Assembly (NCBI GenBank): GCA_947478725.1
Contig: CANJWZ010000005.1
Span: 57,660 to 121,659 of the forward strand
From: Comamonadaceae bacterium
GTDB lineage: Bacteria > Pseudomonadota > Gammaproteobacteria > Burkholderiales > Burkholderiaceae_C
Length of the DNA: 64,000 nucleotides
Reading direction: 5' to 3'
The notes under the pieces are model-generated. The model was not told where the DNA came from and made no database searches. It saw nothing but the letters and a program-made list of their open reading frames with translations. Numbering within the stretch: position 1 is the first letter of the stretch; each line of letters starts with the position of its first letter. A program made the translations under genes and the position numbers. This document shows positions 27,695 through 36,843 of the stretch, in pieces.

Positions 27695-28783
27695 ATGCCC
27701 ACCCAAGACCAACTGCTCCAGGCACTTGCCGCCGTCATCGACCCCAACACGGGTCACGATTTTGTCACCAGCAAGTCCATCAAAAACCTGCACGTCACCG
27801 ACGCTGATGTGGCATTCGATGTCGAACTGGGTTATCCCGCGAAAAGCCAGATCGCCAGCTTTCGCAAAAGCCTGATTGCTGCTGCCAAAAGCGTCGCCGG
27901 CGTTAACAACGTGTCGGTCAATGTGAGTGTCAAAATTGCCAGCCACAGCGTGCAGCGCGGCGTACAGCTTTTGCCCAACGTTAAAAATATCATTGCTGTG
28001 GCCTCCGGCAAAGGCGGTGTCGGCAAAAGCACGACGGCCGTGAACCTGGCGTTGGCGCTGGCGGCTGAAGGCGCCAGCGTCGGCTTGCTGGACGCGGATA
28101 TTTACGGCCCCAGCCAGCCGATGATGATGGGCATTGAAGGCCGGCCAGAGAGCGTGGACGGCAAGAACATGGAGCCGATGGAAAACTTCGGCATTCAGGT
28201 CATGTCGATTGGTTTTCTGGTCGCGCAGGACGAAGCCATGATCTGGCGCGGCCCCATGGCCACCCAGGCGCTCGAGCAGCTGCTCCGGCAAACCAACTGG
28301 CGCGACCTTGACTACCTGATTGTGGACATGCCGCCCGGCACCGGCGATATTCAGCTCACCCTGAGCCAGCGCGTACCCATGACGGGTGCGGTGATCGTCA
28401 CCACGCCGCAAGACATCGCGCTGCTGGACGCCAAAAAAGGCATCAAGATGTTTGAAAAAGTCGGCGTGCCGATTCTGGGCATTGTTGAAAACATGGCGGT
28501 GCATATTTGCAACAACTGCGGCCACACCGAACATATTTTTGGTGAAGACGGCGGCAAAAAAATGGCAGCAGACTACAAGATGGATTACCTGGGCGCGCTG
28601 CCGCTGGACATGCAAATCAGGTTGCAGGCTGACAACGGCCGGCCCACGGTGGTGGCGGATCCGGACGGCGAGGTGGCCGGAATTTACAAGGCCATCGCCC
28701 GCAAAATGGCGATCACGGTGGCCGCAAAGGCGAAAGACTTTTCAGCCCGGTTTCCGACCATCAAGATTTCCAAAGACACCTGA
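27695..28783 (+). CDS. mrp: Iron-sulfur cluster carrier protein Mrp/ApbC
   Basis: Cytoplasmic P-loop ATPase that carries and transfers Fe-S clusters. The start is ATG 27695 (MPTQDQLLQALAAVIDPNTG); the resulting 362 residues begin with a MIP18/DUF59 domain (1-90). The deviant Walker A loop follows (VASGKGGVGKSTTAVNLALA, about residues 105-124), then DADIYGPSQP, DYLIVDMPPGTGD and a cluster-binding CNNC. It is divergent from metG, a conserved pairing. The formate dehydrogenase locus that starts 92 bp downstream is rich in Fe-S proteins, but co-regulation is only a guess. Confidence 0.95.
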   Translation: MPTQDQLLQALAAVIDPNTGHDFVTSKSIKNLHVTDADVAFDVELGYPAKSQIASFRKSLIAAAKSVAGVNNVSVNVSVKIASHSVQRGVQLLPNVKNIIAVASGKGGVGKSTTAVNLALALAAEGASVGLLDADIYGPSQPMMMGIEGRPESVDGKNMEPMENFGIQVMSIGFLVAQDEAMIWRGPMATQALEQLLRQTNWRDLDYLIVDMPPGTGDIQLTLSQRVPMTGAVIVTTPQDIALLDAKKGIKMFEKVGVPILGIVENMAVHICNNCGHTEHIFGEDGGKKMAADYKMDYLGALPLDMQIRLQADNGRPTVVADPDGEVAGIYKAIARKMAITVAAKAKDFSARFPTIKISKDT

Positions 28784-28786
28784 CAC

Positions 28787-28877
28787 GCAAGCCTGCCGCA
28801 GTGGCAGATTACGGCACAGCCGCTTTGTGAGCCACTGAAAGCAATGCCCGCAGGCTTGCCCCTTACACTGCGGGCAT
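28787..28877 (+). promoter_or_regulatory. Two mutually exclusive hairpins before the formate dehydrogenase accessory genes
   Basis: Between mrp and the DUF3305 gene, GCAAGCCTGC (28787-28796) can pair with GCAGGCTTGC (28850-28859), enclosing a second nested pair CAGTGGC/GCCACTG (28799-28805 and 28831-28837). Alternatively ATGCCCGCA (28844-28852) can pair with TGCGGGCAT (28869-28877), which covers the first two bases of the ATG at 28876. The two structures share 28850-28852 and exclude one another. It could be a terminator-like or start-masking switch; the pairing is seen, the function is inference. Confidence 0.45.
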
Positions 28878-29463
28878 GTCTGATTTTTTGATGCAATCGC
28901 CTGACGACGGTGACGCCGTCCCCCGACCATGCCTGAGCGTGGCCGTGGTCATGTTGCGCGAGCGTATTGACAACCGCTGGCAGCCCTGGCGGTGGTCGCT
29001 GGGTGATGTGGTGCCGCACGAAGACGGCTTTGGAACGGGGCCGCGCCTGCTGGTCAAAAGTGACGCTGAAGAGCGGTGGCTGCATCCGGGTTTCAAAGTC
29101 GAATTGCATAGGGGTGATGCCGAAGGGTATTACCTGAACGTCACCACAGCGCAGCCCTGCTTTTGGGTTGTCTGGCGTATGCAGCAAGTGGCCACGCTGG
29201 CCGATGAGATGGCCGTTCCGCAGATTGTGACTTTGAGTTATCACGATGCAGGGCGCTGGCTGGATGCGCAGGAGTCAGTCGATCAAGTGCCCGCACCACT
29301 GGGCGTGGTGCAGTGGATGCAGGCGTTTGTTGACCAGCACCATGTGCTGGAGGCCAAACGCCGCCAGCGTCCGCAAAGCTTCAAGACACTTCAAGACCGT
29401 TTTGGCAACCCGGCGCGCGTGAGTACCGACAAGACCTTGGGTGGAGGTGGACCTCGTGGCTGA
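28876..29463 (+). CDS. DUF3305 protein, formate dehydrogenase accessory
   Basis: A 195-residue soluble protein with the DUF3305 pattern: SVAVVMLRERIDNRWQPWRW near residues 22-41, a middle part with LHRGDAEGYYLN and a conserved CFWVVWRM. DUF3305 genes are found with periplasmic formate dehydrogenase clusters, but the role is unknown. Its end overlaps the following DUF3306 gene by eight bases. The start ATG is embedded in a potential hairpin and has no strong ribosome site. Confidence 0.82.
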   Translation: MSDFLMQSPDDGDAVPRPCLSVAVVMLRERIDNRWQPWRWSLGDVVPHEDGFGTGPRLLVKSDAEERWLHPGFKVELHRGDAEGYYLNVTTAQPCFWVVWRMQQVATLADEMAVPQIVTLSYHDAGRWLDAQESVDQVPAPLGVVQWMQAFVDQHHVLEAKRRQRPQSFKTLQDRFGNPARVSTDKTLGGGGPRG

Positions 29464-30127
29464 CGAGCAAATCGGATTTCTGGGTCGATGGGCGCGCCGC
29501 AAATCGGATGTGCTTCAGGGCAAGGCTGTTCAAGAGCCGGTCGTTGTTGCCAAGCCCGCACTGCCTGAGCCTGCTGAAGGCCAAGTCCAAGCTGGCCCAG
29601 CGCAGCTCACAGAAAAACCGCCCGAGCTGTCTCTGGACGACGTCAAGTTGCTGACCAAAGACTCCGACTTCAAGCCCTTCATGGCGCAAAACGTTGCTTC
29701 GGACGTTCGCAATGCCGCCATGAAAAAACTCTTTGCCGACCCGCACTTCAATGTGATGGACGGCCTGGACATCTATATTGACGACTATTCCAAGTCGGAC
29801 CCGATACCCGAGGCCATGTTGCGGGCCATGACCAGCTCCAAATTTCTCAAGCTGTTCGATCAAGAGGAGGAAGCTGAAAAAAACGGCGACGCAGCGCCAG
29901 CATGGGAAAATACGAATATCCCGTCAGATCAAACCGTGGCAGAGTCGTGTGGAGAAGCAGACATCACGAAATTTGATGATGTGCCGCCTATAAATTCAAG
30001 CCAAACCGAGTTATTGCCTGACGTTAGCAACTCAGTGGCCAGCCAAAAAGACCATGACGACCCTCATTTGCGACTGCAACCAAACCATGCCGCTCCAGCC
30101 ACAAAAGCTGGGCACGGCACTTCATGA
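29456..30127 (+). CDS. DUF3306 protein, formate dehydrogenase accessory
   Basis: A 223-residue acidic protein with the DUF3306 start FLGRWARRKSDV near residue 8 and the conserved core PELSLDDVKLLTKDSDFKPF followed by VRNAAMKKLFADPHFNVMDG. I chose the GTG at 29456, which gives the usual short leader; GTG codons at 29441 and 29447 are alternatives. The C-terminal 80 residues are low complexity. The stop lies 74 bases inside the next gene, an unusually long overlap. Function is unknown beyond its constant association with formate dehydrogenase genes. Confidence 0.8.
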   Translation: MADEQIGFLGRWARRKSDVLQGKAVQEPVVVAKPALPEPAEGQVQAGPAQLTEKPPELSLDDVKLLTKDSDFKPFMAQNVASDVRNAAMKKLFADPHFNVMDGLDIYIDDYSKSDPIPEAMLRAMTSSKFLKLFDQEEEAEKNGDAAPAWENTNIPSDQTVAESCGEADITKFDDVPPINSSQTELLPDVSNSVASQKDHDDPHLRLQPNHAAPATKAGHGTS

Positions 30128-32168
30128 AACGCTGACGCTGCATTCAAGCCTGTGCCGGCGCGAGGCTGGCGCTTATCAAAAAGCGATTCAATCCGGCGAC
30201 GATGTCGTCGTGGCTTGCACCCAAGAGAAGCGCTTGTTTGCCGAAGTGGCAGAACAAACCGACAAGGTGACGTCCGTCATCAAGTTTGTCAACATTCGCG
30301 AAACCGGGGGCTGGAGCAAGGACGCATCCAGTGCGATGCCGAAAATTGCGGCCTTGCTGGCGGCGGCACATCTGCCCGATGCTGAGCCCGTAGCGACGGT
30401 CACTTACAAAAGCGCTGGCCGCCTGCTGATTGTTGGCGCGCTGGACAAGGCCGAACAGGTCGCAGGCTTGTTGGCCGACAGCCTAGACGTGACCATCTAT
30501 GCGCAGGGCGTGTCCCCAGGCCAATCTGCTGCTCAAGAGCGGCAGTACCCGGTGATAGCTGGGAGTGACCTGAGCGTGAAGGGTTGGCTAGGTGCTTTCG
30601 ATGCAACATGGACGAAAAGCAACCCGATTGACCTTGACTTGTGCACCCGCTGCAATGCCTGCGTGGCAGTCTGCCCTGAAGGGGCGATTGATCTGAGTTA
30701 CCAGATTGACAACAGCAAATGCACGTCGCACCGGGACTGCGTGGCTGTTTGCAAGGTGGCAGGCGCGATTGACTTCAGCCGTGAGCCGCTGTCAGTGACT
30801 GAGGCGTTTGACATGGTGCTTGATCTTGGGATCCAGCCCCTGATGGCACTGCATGCACCGCCGCAAGGCTATTTTGCTTTCAATGCGTCCAATGGTTTGG
30901 CGTCACCTGGCTTGCTGGCGATGGTGGTCAAGCTGCGCGACATGGTAGGAGAGTTCGAGAAGCCCAAGTTTTTCAATTACAAACAAAAAATCTGTGCCCA
31001 TAGCCGCAACGAAACGGTGGGCTGCAACGCTTGTATTGATATTTGCTCGGCGGGTGCCGTCAAGAGTGAAAAAAGTCGGCAGCAAATCGTCGTCAACCCG
31101 AACCTGTGTGTCGGTTGCGGTGCTTGCACCACGGTCTGTCCGACAGGCGCATTGACTTACGCCTACCCGCGCGCCAGCGAGCAGGGCGTGCGGCTGAAAA
31201 CCTTGCTGTCCACCTATGCCAAAGCGGGCGGGGCCCATGCTGCGATTTTGTTGCACAGTCAAGTTGCAGGGCAGCAAGCGCTTGAAGCACTGGGCCGCGC
31301 AGCACGCCTGCAAAAAACCGTACGCGGCGTGCCAGCCAACGTCATTCCGCTGGCACTGTGGCATACCGCCAGTGTGGGCCTGGACCTGTGGCTCAGTGCC
31401 ATCGCTTTTGGTGCAACGCAGCTTGCTGTGCTGGTCACAGATGAGGAAGCGCCGGCTTACCTGGAAGGCCTTGCCAGTCAAATGCAGGTGGCGCAGACAT
31501 TGCTCAATGGACTGGGCTATGCGGGTGTCCACTTTCATCTGGTTCGCACGACATCGGTGATGGGTCTGGATGCGAGTCTGCAGACCCTCTCTCGTGGTCA
31601 GCCCAAAGTGCCACCTAGCCCAGCGCGCTTTGCCGTGGCGCAAGAAAAGCGCAGCACGCTGGACATGGCGCTTGACCACTTCATGACCCAAGCGCCAGTG
31701 ACCTTGCCAGAATCGATTGCGCTGCCAGCTGCTGGCACGCCGTTCGGTAGCCTGCTGGTCAACAAGGACGCCTGCACCCTGTGCCTGAGTTGTGTCAGCG
31801 CCTGCCCAGCCAGCGCACTGCAAGACAACCCCGACCATCCGCAACTTAAATTCATTGAGAAAAACTGTGTTCAGTGCGGCCTGTGCGCCAGTACCTGCCC
31901 TGAGGACGCCATCACCCTGCAGCCCCGCCTGCTGCTCACCCCGCAGCGCAAAGAGGCGCGTGTGCTCAACGAGAGTCAGCCCTACCAGTGCATACGCTGC
32001 AGCAAACCGTTTGGCACGCTGAAGGCGATTGAGTCGATGCTGGGCAAGCTGGCAGGCCACGCCATGTTTCAGGGCGCGGCGGCTGACCGCCTGAAGATGT
32101 GCGGCGACTGCCGGGTGATTGATATTTACTCGGCTGAAAATGAACTCAAAATTACCGACATTCGTTAA
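30054..32168 (+). CDS. Multi-cluster 4Fe-4S ferredoxin-like protein of the formate dehydrogenase locus
   Basis: This 704-residue cytoplasmic protein starts LICDCNQTMPL and has an alpha/beta N-terminal half (1-190) with two Cys motifs of its own. Ferredoxin sites follow at CTRCNACVAVCPEGAIDL (first Cys 197), CNACIDICSAGAV, CVGCGACTTVCPTGALTY (about 352), CTLCLSCVSACPASAL (about 574) and CVQCGLCASTCPEDAITL, and a CxxC pair near the C-terminus (MCGDCRV). This is enough for four or more clusters. It lies between DUF3306 and the chaperone. An electron-transfer or assembly role is inferred. Confidence 0.88.
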   Translation: MTTLICDCNQTMPLQPQKLGTALHETLTLHSSLCRREAGAYQKAIQSGDDVVVACTQEKRLFAEVAEQTDKVTSVIKFVNIRETGGWSKDASSAMPKIAALLAAAHLPDAEPVATVTYKSAGRLLIVGALDKAEQVAGLLADSLDVTIYAQGVSPGQSAAQERQYPVIAGSDLSVKGWLGAFDATWTKSNPIDLDLCTRCNACVAVCPEGAIDLSYQIDNSKCTSHRDCVAVCKVAGAIDFSREPLSVTEAFDMVLDLGIQPLMALHAPPQGYFAFNASNGLASPGLLAMVVKLRDMVGEFEKPKFFNYKQKICAHSRNETVGCNACIDICSAGAVKSEKSRQQIVVNPNLCVGCGACTTVCPTGALTYAYPRASEQGVRLKTLLSTYAKAGGAHAAILLHSQVAGQQALEALGRAARLQKTVRGVPANVIPLALWHTASVGLDLWLSAIAFGATQLAVLVTDEEAPAYLEGLASQMQVAQTLLNGLGYAGVHFHLVRTTSVMGLDASLQTLSRGQPKVPPSPARFAVAQEKRSTLDMALDHFMTQAPVTLPESIALPAAGTPFGSLLVNKDACTLCLSCVSACPASALQDNPDHPQLKFIEKNCVQCGLCASTCPEDAITLQPRLLLTPQRKEARVLNESQPYQCIRCSKPFGTLKAIESMLGKLAGHAMFQGAAADRLKMCGDCRVIDIYSAENELKITDIR

Positions 32169-32189
32169 AAACCAGTCCCTTCACACACC

Positions 32190-32816
32190 ATGATTCCCGC
32201 TGAACTTGCCATTCCTGTTTCCAGTTCGCTGGATGAAGAAACTGCCCGGGCCGAGGTTTACGGCCTGCTCGCCGCGCTGTATTACGCTGCACCATCGCAG
32301 TCGCTGCACGACAACCTGTGCGTAGCCGCGACAGAGGCACCTGCCGCAGGCGCCGTGCTGGAGAGCACATGGTCAGAACTGGTGGCTGCAGCTCGCGCAC
32401 AAACCTTGACAGAAATTACCAAGGAGTTTGAAGCCCTGTTTGGAGGGGTCAGCAGGCCTGAGGTATTTCTGTTTGGCTCTCATTACCTGAGTGGCTTTTT
32501 AAATGAAAAACCACTGGCTGAGTTGCGAAGTGCCATCTCGGCGCTTGGGCTGGGCAGAGACGATGCGATGTCAGAGACCGAAGATCACGTGGCTTACTTG
32601 TGCGAAGTGATGCGCTATCTGATTGCTGGCGATGACGTGGCAGTGGCCAATTTAACGCGTCAGCGGGAGTTTTATTCACGCCATGTTCAATCCTGGCTGC
32701 CGCAGATGTGTGAAGCCCTGGCAGCACACCCCAAGGCCCGGTTTTATCGCGCTTTAGCGCTATTTACCCAGGCTTTTTTAGACGTCGAGTCTCAAGGCTT
32801 TGACATGCTGGCATAA
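32190..32816 (+). CDS. TorD/DmsD-family molecular chaperone
   Basis: A 208-residue all-helical protein with the TorD-type signature FEALFGGVSRPEVFLFGSHY (about residues 82-101), followed by EDHVAYLCEVMRYL and a C-terminal FYRALALFTQAFLDVES. Such chaperones bind the Tat signal of a molybdoenzyme, hold it for cofactor insertion and prevent early export. Here the client is almost certainly the formate dehydrogenase alpha subunit encoded 430 bp downstream. Confidence 0.87.
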   Translation: MIPAELAIPVSSSLDEETARAEVYGLLAALYYAAPSQSLHDNLCVAATEAPAAGAVLESTWSELVAAARAQTLTEITKEFEALFGGVSRPEVFLFGSHYLSGFLNEKPLAELRSAISALGLGRDDAMSETEDHVAYLCEVMRYLIAGDDVAVANLTRQREFYSRHVQSWLPQMCEALAAHPKARFYRALALFTQAFLDVESQGFDMLA

Positions 32817-32895
32817 AACTGCCTAGAAAAGCGGCACATTCCTATCGTTTACCCTAGTGAATACTTCTTAATGCCCTTCAATTTCAGCCGCGTCA

Positions 32896-32924
32896 TTGTT
32901 GTGTAAGCGTTACCCGGCTACAGT
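32896..32924 (+). promoter_or_regulatory. Candidate sigma-70 promoter before the formate dehydrogenase structural genes
   Basis: A TTGTTG hexamer (32896-32901) is followed after exactly 17 bases by TACAGT (32919-32924), in the 175-bp gap between the chaperone gene and the Tat protein gene. The start codon at 32992 lies 68 bases downstream. Spacing is ideal but both hexamers deviate from consensus, so this is a candidate only. Confidence 0.35.
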
Positions 32925-32991
32925 ATGCAAATCTGTACATAAGATAAGTGATTTCAGTCATTATTTAAGCCAATCGTTCATGGAGATGACT

Positions 32992-33207
32992 ATGCAGGAA
33001 AGCCAGTCAAAGCCCTCGCGCAGGGGGTTTTTTTTCGGTGCAGTTGCAACCGGTGCAGCCGCTGCGGCCGTTGTTGCGATACCCGGGTCGCCACTGCTTG
33101 AAGCCGAGCAGCAGGCCGCCAACACCTTAAAACCAGCGCCCGAAAAAGGTGGCGGGTACAGCTTGTCGGAGCACGTCAAGCACTACTACCGCACCACCCG
33201 CCTTTAA
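32992..33207 (+). CDS. Small Tat-signal protein of formate dehydrogenase regions
   Basis: A 71-residue protein with a twin-arginine signal near the start (SRRGFFFGAVATGAAAAAVV) and a short mature part ending SEHVKHYYRTTRL. I start it at the ATG at 32992, six bases after GGAG, rather than at the ATGs at 32980 or 32986. It matches the short proteins found directly before formate dehydrogenase alpha genes. It may be a small subunit or assembly factor exported with the enzyme; the role is not established. Confidence 0.82.
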   Translation: MQESQSKPSRRGFFFGAVATGAAAAAVVAIPGSPLLEAEQQAANTLKPAPEKGGGYSLSEHVKHYYRTTRL

Positions 33208-33242
33208 TTTTCCAGCGTTCAAAAAATCTAACGGAGAGCTGC

Positions 33243-36218
33243 ATGCTACTCACGAAAAAATCCCACGGAATTCACAGCGATTCAACACGCCGCGCCGGCT
33301 CGACACGATTTGTGCAGAGCTTGACGCGTGGGCTGTCCAACGCATTGCCCACCATGGACCGGCGAGCTTTCTTGCGTCGGTCGGGTTTGGGTGTGGGTGT
33401 GGGCTTGGCGGCCACGCAATTGACACTCGTTAAAAAGGCCAAAGCCGCCAGCCCATCTGCTGGCGATGGCAGCGGCAAGATTGAGGTAAAGCGCACCGTC
33501 TGCACGCATTGCTCAGTGGGTTGTGCTGTTGATGCGGTGGTTGAAAACGGCGTCTGGGTGCGCCAGGAGCCAGTGTTTGACTCCCCTATCAACCTCGGAG
33601 CACACTGTGCCAAAGGCTCTGCGCTGCGCGAACATGGCCATGGCGAATACCGTTTGCGTTACCCCATGAAGCTGGTCAACGGCAAATATGAGCGCATCAG
33701 CTGGGACACGGCTTTGGCTGAAATCAGTACCAAAATGCTGGACCTGCGCAAAGCCAGTGGTCCTGATTCTGTCTATGTTGTCGGCTCATCCAAACACAAC
33801 AACGAACAGGCTTATCTGCTGCGAAAATGGGTCAGCTTTTGGGGCAGCAACAACTGCGACCACCAAGCCCGGATTTGCCACTCGACAACGGTTGCGGGTG
33901 TGGCCAACACCTGGGGCTACGGTGCGATGACCAATTCGTACAACGACATGCAAAACAGCAAGTGCGCGTTGTACATTGGTTCCAACGCCGCCGAGGCGCA
34001 TCCGGTCAGCCTGTTGCACATGCTGCATGCCAAAGAAACCGGCTGCAAAATGATCGTGGTGGACCCGCGCTTTACCCGGACAGCAGCGAGAGCTGACGAA
34101 TTCATCCGCCTGCGTTCTGGCTCAGACATCCCGTTTTTGTTTGGCATGCTCTACCACATCTTCAAAAATGGTTGGGAAGACACCAAGTACATCAACGACC
34201 GCGTTTACGGGATGGAAAAGGTCAAAGAAGACATCATGGCGAAGTGGACGCCAGACAAGGTTGAAGAAGCCTGCGGTGTGCCCGAGGCGCGCGTGTTGAT
34301 GGCCGCTGAAATGATGGCTAAAAACAGGCCGTCGACCATTGTCTGGTGCATGGGACAAACCCAGCACACCACGGGCAATGCTGTCGTTCGTGCCTCCTGC
34401 ATTTTACAATTAGCGCTCGGCAATGTCGGCGTGTCGGGTGGCGGCACCAATATTTTCCGCGGCCACGACAACGTTCAGGGTGCCACCGACGTGGGTCCAA
34501 ACCCTGATTCTTTGCCTGGTTATTACGGTTTGGCGGAAGGGTCATGGAAGCACTTTGCCAAAACCTGGGGCGTTGACTTTGACTGGATCAAAGGCCGTTA
34601 TGCCTCAGCCGCCATGATGGGCAAGCCTGGCATCACGGTCTCGCGCTGGATTGACGGCGTGATGGAGAAAAACGAATTCATCGACCAAGACTCTAACCTT
34701 CGTGGCGTGTTCTTCTGGGGCCATGCCCCGAATTCGCAATCACGCGGGCTTGAGATGAAGCGTGCGATGGACAAGCTCGATTTGCTGGTGGTGGTCGATC
34801 CGTATCCGTCGGCGACGGCTGCCATGGCAGCGATGCCAGGCAAGCCTGAAGATTTGAATCCGAACCGGGCAGTCTATCTGCTGCCAGCGGCCACCCAGTT
34901 TGAAACCAGTGGTTCCGTTACCGCATCCAATCGCTCGATTCAGTGGCGCGAAAAAGTCATTGAGCCCCTCTGGGAAAGCCGCAGTGATCACATGATCATG
35001 CTCCAGTTGGCTGAAAAGCTGGGCTTTGCCAAAGAGCTGGTGAAAAACTACAAAATGCAAAAAGTCAAGGGCATGGACGAGCCGGTGCCTGAAGATATCT
35101 TGCGTGAAATCAACAAGACTTGCTGGACGATTGGCTACACCGGCCAGAGCCCTGAGCGCTTGAAAGCGCACATGCGCAACATGCATTTGTTTGATGTCAA
35201 GACGCTGAAGTCAAAAGGCGGCAAAGACAAAGAAACCGGCTACGACACAACGGGTGATTATTTTGGTTTGCCATGGCCTTGCTACGGCACACCTGAAATG
35301 AAACACCCCGGCTCGCCGAACTTGTATGACACATCGAAACACGTGATGGAAGGCGGCGGTAACTTCCGCGCCAACTTTGGCGTTGAAAAGGACGGCAAAA
35401 ACCTGCTGGCTGAAGATGGCTCGCACTCCAAGGGAGCGGACATTAAAACCGGTTACCCGGAACTTGACCACGTGCTGCTGAAAAAGCTGGGCTGGTGGGA
35501 TGAACTGACCGATGTCGAAAAGCTGGCAGCTGAAGGTAAAAACTGGAAGACCGACTCATCGGGCGGCATGATCCGCGTGTTCATGCAGGGCCATGGCTGC
35601 CACCCGTTTGGCAATGCCAAAGCCCGTGCGGTGGTTTGGAATTTCCCGGACGCGATCCCCCAGCACCGCGAGCCGCTGTACGGCAACCGTGCTGACTTGA
35701 TGGCCAAGTACCCAACGCATGACGATAAAAAAGCCTTCTGGCGCCTGCCTACCCTGTACAAAACCATTCAGCAGAAAAACATTGCCGACAAAGTGCATGA
35801 GAAATTCCCGCTGATCATGACCTCTGGGCGGCTGGTGGAGTACGAAGGCGGCGGCGAAGAAACTCGTTCCAACCCCTGGTTGGCTGAGCTTCAGCAGGAG
35901 ATGTTCATTGAGATCAATCCCAAAGTGGCCAGCGAAAAAGGCATTCGCAATGGTGAGCGTGCTTGGGTTAGTACGCCAACCGGCGCGCGTCTGAACGTGC
36001 AGGCCATGGTGACAGAGCGGGTGGGGCCAGACACGGTGTTCATGCCGTTTCACTTTTCGGGCCGCTGGCAGGGCGTGGACATGCTGCCTTACTACCCGAA
36101 CGGCGCAGCGCCTGTGGTGCGCGGCGAGGCCATCAACACCGCAACAACTTACGGGTACGACAGCGTGACGATGATGCAAGAAACAAAAACAACGGTTTGC
36201 AACGTAGAGAAGGCATAA
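33243..36218 (+). CDS. fdhA: Formate dehydrogenase alpha subunit (Mo/W-bis-MGD, cysteine type)
   Basis: Catalytic subunit oxidising formate to CO2. The 991 residues begin with a Tat signal (MDRRAFLRRSGLGVGVGL, about residues 38-55), so the enzyme faces the periplasm. The proximal 4Fe-4S site is CTHCSVGC plus C122 (residues 87, 90, 94, 122). The metal ligand is Cys212 in DHQARICHSTTV, encoded by TGC at 33876, where selenoenzymes use TGA; no selenium machinery is needed. SNAAEAHP and GHDNVQGATDVG are typical of the family. An ACGGAGAG ribosome site precedes the ATG. The beta and gamma subunit genes follow. Confidence 0.96.
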   Translation: MLLTKKSHGIHSDSTRRAGSTRFVQSLTRGLSNALPTMDRRAFLRRSGLGVGVGLAATQLTLVKKAKAASPSAGDGSGKIEVKRTVCTHCSVGCAVDAVVENGVWVRQEPVFDSPINLGAHCAKGSALREHGHGEYRLRYPMKLVNGKYERISWDTALAEISTKMLDLRKASGPDSVYVVGSSKHNNEQAYLLRKWVSFWGSNNCDHQARICHSTTVAGVANTWGYGAMTNSYNDMQNSKCALYIGSNAAEAHPVSLLHMLHAKETGCKMIVVDPRFTRTAARADEFIRLRSGSDIPFLFGMLYHIFKNGWEDTKYINDRVYGMEKVKEDIMAKWTPDKVEEACGVPEARVLMAAEMMAKNRPSTIVWCMGQTQHTTGNAVVRASCILQLALGNVGVSGGGTNIFRGHDNVQGATDVGPNPDSLPGYYGLAEGSWKHFAKTWGVDFDWIKGRYASAAMMGKPGITVSRWIDGVMEKNEFIDQDSNLRGVFFWGHAPNSQSRGLEMKRAMDKLDLLVVVDPYPSATAAMAAMPGKPEDLNPNRAVYLLPAATQFETSGSVTASNRSIQWREKVIEPLWESRSDHMIMLQLAEKLGFAKELVKNYKMQKVKGMDEPVPEDILREINKTCWTIGYTGQSPERLKAHMRNMHLFDVKTLKSKGGKDKETGYDTTGDYFGLPWPCYGTPEMKHPGSPNLYDTSKHVMEGGGNFRANFGVEKDGKNLLAEDGSHSKGADIKTGYPELDHVLLKKLGWWDELTDVEKLAAEGKNWKTDSSGGMIRVFMQGHGCHPFGNAKARAVVWNFPDAIPQHREPLYGNRADLMAKYPTHDDKKAFWRLPTLYKTIQQKNIADKVHEKFPLIMTSGRLVEYEGGGEETRSNPWLAELQQEMFIEINPKVASEKGIRNGERAWVSTPTGARLNVQAMVTERVGPDTVFMPFHFSGRWQGVDMLPYYPNGAAPVVRGEAINTATTYGYDSVTMMQETKTTVCNVEKA

Positions 36219-36222
36219 CAAC

Positions 36223-36843
36223 ATGGCACGTATGAAATTTGTCTCTGATGCAGAGCGCTGCATTGAATGTAACGGCTGCGTGACTGCTTGTAAAAACGAG
36301 CACGAAGTACCTTGGGGTGTGAACCGCCGCCGCGTGGTGACGCTCAATGACGGCGTTCCGGGCGAAAAATCCATTTCGGTCGCCTGCATGCATTGCAGCG
36401 ATGCACCCTGCATGGCGGTTTGCCCCGTCAACTGCTTTTACCGTACCGATGAAGGTGTGGTGTTGCACGACAAGGACGTTTGTATTGGCTGCGGCTATTG
36501 CTCGTACGCCTGCCCGTTTGGTGCACCACAGTTTCCGTCAGCGGGCACCTTCGGGGTACGCGGCAAGATGGACAAGTGCACCTTCTGCGCCGGTGGCCCA
36601 GAAGCCAACGGCAGCCAAGCTGAATTTGAAAAATATGGCCGCAACCGGCTGGCCGAAGGCAAACTGCCGGCCTGTGCCGAGCAGTGCTCGACCAAGGCTT
36701 TGTTGGCCGGTGACGGCGATGTGGTTGCCGATATCTTCCGCAACCGCGTGGTTCAGCGCGGCAAAGGCGCTGAGGTCTGGGGCTGGGGTACGGCCTATGG
36801 TTCCAAGCAGGCAGGCCAACCGCCTGTGGGAGCGAAATCATGA
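36223..36843 (+). CDS. fdhB: Formate dehydrogenase beta subunit, four-cluster iron-sulfur protein
   Basis: The 206-residue protein has four cysteine groups for 4Fe-4S clusters: CIECNGCVTACKNEHEVP (residues 14-31), CMHCSDAPCMAVCPVNCF, CIGCGYCSYACPFGAPQFP, and CTFCAGGP with CAEQC later. It would carry electrons from the alpha subunit to the membrane cytochrome. It has no signal of its own, so it is expected to be exported with the alpha subunit through Tat. It follows the alpha gene by four bases and overlaps the lipoprotein gene by four. Confidence 0.94.
   Translation: MARMKFVSDAERCIECNGCVTACKNEHEVPWGVNRRRVVTLNDGVPGEKSISVACMHCSDAPCMAVCPVNCFYRTDEGVVLHDKDVCIGCGYCSYACPFGAPQFPSAGTFGVRGKMDKCTFCAGGPEANGSQAEFEKYGRNRLAEGKLPACAEQCSTKALLAGDGDVVADIFRNRVVQRGKGAEVWGWGTAYGSKQAGQPPVGAKS

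Noticed and set aside
33876..33878. Possible selenocysteine codon in the formate dehydrogenase alpha gene
   Set aside because: The codon is TGC (Cys212), not TGA, and no other in-frame TGA occurs.
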